A stretch of 51,161 nucleotides of DNA from JBBSUQ01 sp964389755. GTDB taxonomy: Bacteria; Bacteroidota; Bacteroidia; Flavobacteriales_D; Crocinitomicaceae. The stretch covers positions 1 to 51,161 of the forward strand of contig CAYMEW010000032.1 in the NCBI GenBank assembly GCA_964389755.1. Direction: 5' to 3'. Position numbers and translations under genes: made by a program. How positions within the stretch are numbered: the stretch's first letter is position 1; each line of letters starts with the position of its first letter. Below are positions 49,453 to 51,161 of this stretch, in pieces. The notes below the pieces were generated by a model. That model searched no databases and was not told the origin of the DNA. It worked only from the letters and a program-made list of their open reading frames with translations.

Positions 49453-50844
49453 ATGACATTGATCAAATCCATCTCGGGGATCCGGGGAACGATCGGCGGA
49501 AAGCCCGATGAAGCACTTACACCGCCCGACACTGTGAAATTTGCCGCTGCGTATGCAGCATGGCTAAGAGAACGCAATCCGGGCAGGCAGCTTAAAGTGG
49601 TCATCGGAAGAGATGCACGTATCTCCGGGAAAATGATCAGTGACCTCGTGTGTGCCACGCTCACCGCTTCTGGCATCCATGTCGTGAACCTCGGGCTGTC
49701 CACAACTCCCACCGTGGAAGTTGCCGTACCGATGGAGCACGCCCAGGGAGGAATTATTCTTACCGCAAGCCACAATCCCCGGCAATGGAATGCACTCAAA
49801 CTGCTGAATGAAAAGGGGGAATTTATCTCTGCTGCGGATGGAGAAGAACTCCTGAAAATCGCAGAAGAAGCACGCTATAACTTCGTGGAGGTCGACGAAC
49901 TCGGGACTGAAACAACGAATGATAGTTATGCCGATAAACACATCGGTGCGATACTCTCGCTGCCGCTGGTAGATAAAGAACTCATAGCCCGTGCAGGCTT
50001 TAAAGTCGTTGTGGATGCCGTCAATTCAACCGGTGGTATCTTCGTGCCCGCACTCCTGAAAGCGCTTGGTGTTACGCATATTACGGGAATGTATTGCGAA
50101 CCCACCGGGGATTTCCCGCACAATCCGGAACCTCTGCCGGAACACCTGACTGATCTTTCCGAACGCATTGTTGCCGAAAAAGCGGACCTTGGGATCACAG
50201 TTGACCCCGATGTCGACAGGCTTGCCTTCGTATGTGAGGACGGAAGCATGTTTGGAGAAGAGTACACACTTGTCGCTGTGGCCGATTACGTATTGTCCAA
50301 AACACCCGGTGCAACCGTTTCGAACCTGTCTTCGACCCGGGCATTGCGTGATGTAACCGAAGAACGGTACAAAGCAGCTTATAGTGCGGCGGCAGTCGGC
50401 GAGGTGAATGTGGTAGCAAAAATGAAAGAAGTGAACGCCGTGATCGGTGGAGAAGGAAACGGGGGTGTTATTTACCCGGCACTTCATTACGGCCGCGATT
50501 CATTGGTCGGAATTGCGCTATTCCTGACACATCTGGCGGAAAAACGCCTGTCGATGACCGCATTGCGTGATTCGTATCCGAAATACACCATTTCCAAAAA
50601 TAAGCTCGAACTGAAACCGGGTACGGATGTGGATGCCCTGTTGCATAGTCTTGCGGAAAAATACGAAGGAGAAGAAGTGGACCTTACGGATGGCGTGAAG
50701 ATCTATATTGAAAAAGAATGGGTACACCTGCGTAAGAGTAATACCGAACCCATTATCCGGATTTACACTGAAAGCCGCGACGCAGCAAAAGCAGATGCTC
50801 TTGCCAAACGTTTCATCGCAGAAATGCAGGCGCTGCTGGCATAA
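49453..50844 (+). CDS. glmM: Phosphoglucosamine mutase (GlmM-like)
   Basis: A phosphohexomutase of 463 residues that converts glucosamine 6-phosphate to the 1-phosphate for UDP-GlcNAc. It has the family start S-G-I-R-G-T (8-13), the catalytic serine in T-A-S-H-N-P (about 103-108), the magnesium-binding D-P-D-V-D-R and the C-terminal phosphate-binding R-K-S-N-T-E-P. GlmM is supported over PgmA or ManB by the closest feel of the family in Bacteroidota, but the substrate is not proven by sequence alone. Confidence 0.88.
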   Translation: MTLIKSISGIRGTIGGKPDEALTPPDTVKFAAAYAAWLRERNPGRQLKVVIGRDARISGKMISDLVCATLTASGIHVVNLGLSTTPTVEVAVPMEHAQGGIILTASHNPRQWNALKLLNEKGEFISAADGEELLKIAEEARYNFVEVDELGTETTNDSYADKHIGAILSLPLVDKELIARAGFKVVVDAVNSTGGIFVPALLKALGVTHITGMYCEPTGDFPHNPEPLPEHLTDLSERIVAEKADLGITVDPDVDRLAFVCEDGSMFGEEYTLVAVADYVLSKTPGATVSNLSSTRALRDVTEERYKAAYSAAAVGEVNVVAKMKEVNAVIGGEGNGGVIYPALHYGRDSLVGIALFLTHLAEKRLSMTALRDSYPKYTISKNKLELKPGTDVDALLHSLAEKYEGEEVDLTDGVKIYIEKEWVHLRKSNTEPIIRIYTESRDAAKADALAKRFIAEMQALLA

Positions 50845-51161
50845 AACGAAAGTATCGCTTCGGGTATAAAAAGTCGGATGCCATAAACTTAAACCTTATA
50901 TCAGGGAAAACCTTCTTCCGAAGCAATTCCCCCTCATGATCGGAGGGGGAGAAAAAGCAACGATTTTGAAGACCAACCGACAGGGCAGGGAAAGGGAGGA
51001 GACAAGCACTGCCTACATTCCGAACCGCCTGACCGCATCCCTGCAATAACTTCATAAACACTTTAAGTTTCACTCCGAAGCAATCCGCATGTACTTTACA
51101 TGCGCCTCAGTGGAAGCCATTGGGTACCCGCTGTACGCCGTTCCGTCAAAATTTCTGGCTG
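50845..51161. other. Gene-free tail with hairpins
   Basis: Three inverted repeats stand out: GCTTCGG near 50863 with CCGAAGC near 50918 (arms about 50 bases apart), TCCCCCTC (50928-50935) with GAGGGGGA (50943-50950), and GCATGTA (51087-51093) with TACATGC (51097-51103) around CTT. The motif TCCGAAGCAAT occurs twice, at 50917 and 51074. No gene or convincing terminator T-run was seen. Confidence 0.5.

Noticed and set aside
50813..51073. 86-residue minus-strand frame after glmM
   Set aside because: Overlaps the glmM 3' end and hairpin DNA; no domain or start context.

Overview
The window looks like a chromosomal segment of a Bacteroidota bacterium, most likely from Flavobacteriales (Crocinitomicaceae- or Cryomorphaceae-like; this rank is inference). 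The evidence is a PorQ gene of the type IX secretion system (T9SS), two large secreted proteins ending in T9SS sorting domains (one type A, one gliding-motility/type B), a Bacteroidota GlmU-like protein, ornithine aminotransferase, a DUF7935-like protein, and at least thirteen intergenic matches to the Bacteroidota -7 promoter element TAnnTTTG. Shine-Dalgarno sites are mostly absent, and several genes appear nearly leaderless.

Layout. 1-4351: end of an unknown gene, an ACT-domain protein, cmk, an outer-membrane barrel, porQ and a YfcE-like phosphoesterase. 4430-6200: meaB, a small S4 protein and a DUF7935-like protein. 6274-12787: two repeat-rich T9SS cargo proteins with a small zinc-ribbon-like gene between them. 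13012-13093: tRNA-Leu(GAG). 13211-18198: a translesion cassette (dinB and a DnaE-type polymerase) bracketed by three copies of a composite palindromic repeat with a low-complexity CACACT core. 18417-22001: DEAD-box helicase and typA. 22152-27951: a tightly packed operon (TPR protein, phosphosulfolactate synthase-like protein, WD40 propeller, sodium:solute symporter, GlmU-like protein), then lon. 30646-32736: OmpA-family protein. 32835-38461 (minus): a six-gene coupled operon of lipoprotein, Rpe-CBS fusion, DAHP synthase, KdsC-like phosphatase with an XRE-like N-terminus, an alanine/saccharopine dehydrogenase-like enzyme and a UMF1 transporter. 38561-43141: a small barrel, DUF2130 protein, rocD and gcvT. 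43195-44150: about 1 kb of imperfect repeats and hairpins beside an orphan zinc-ribbon gene. 44830-50844: dienelactone hydrolase, NamA-like reductase, DUF721, recF, then divergently a membrane TPR protein, ribH and a phosphoglucosamine mutase.

How the genes fit together. Most are housekeeping or envelope functions. PorQ belongs to the machinery that exports proteins like those at 6274 and 10646. The six-gene operon joins pentose-phosphate-type epimerase chemistry to DAHP synthase, and its first gene has a visible promoter. The least ordinary parts are the composite repeats flanking the mutagenic polymerase cassette (one copy supplies the polymerase C-terminus), the 43-44 kb repeat island, and the Rpe-CBS and XRE-KdsC fusions. 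No CRISPR array, transposase, integrase, reverse transcriptase or phage gene was seen.
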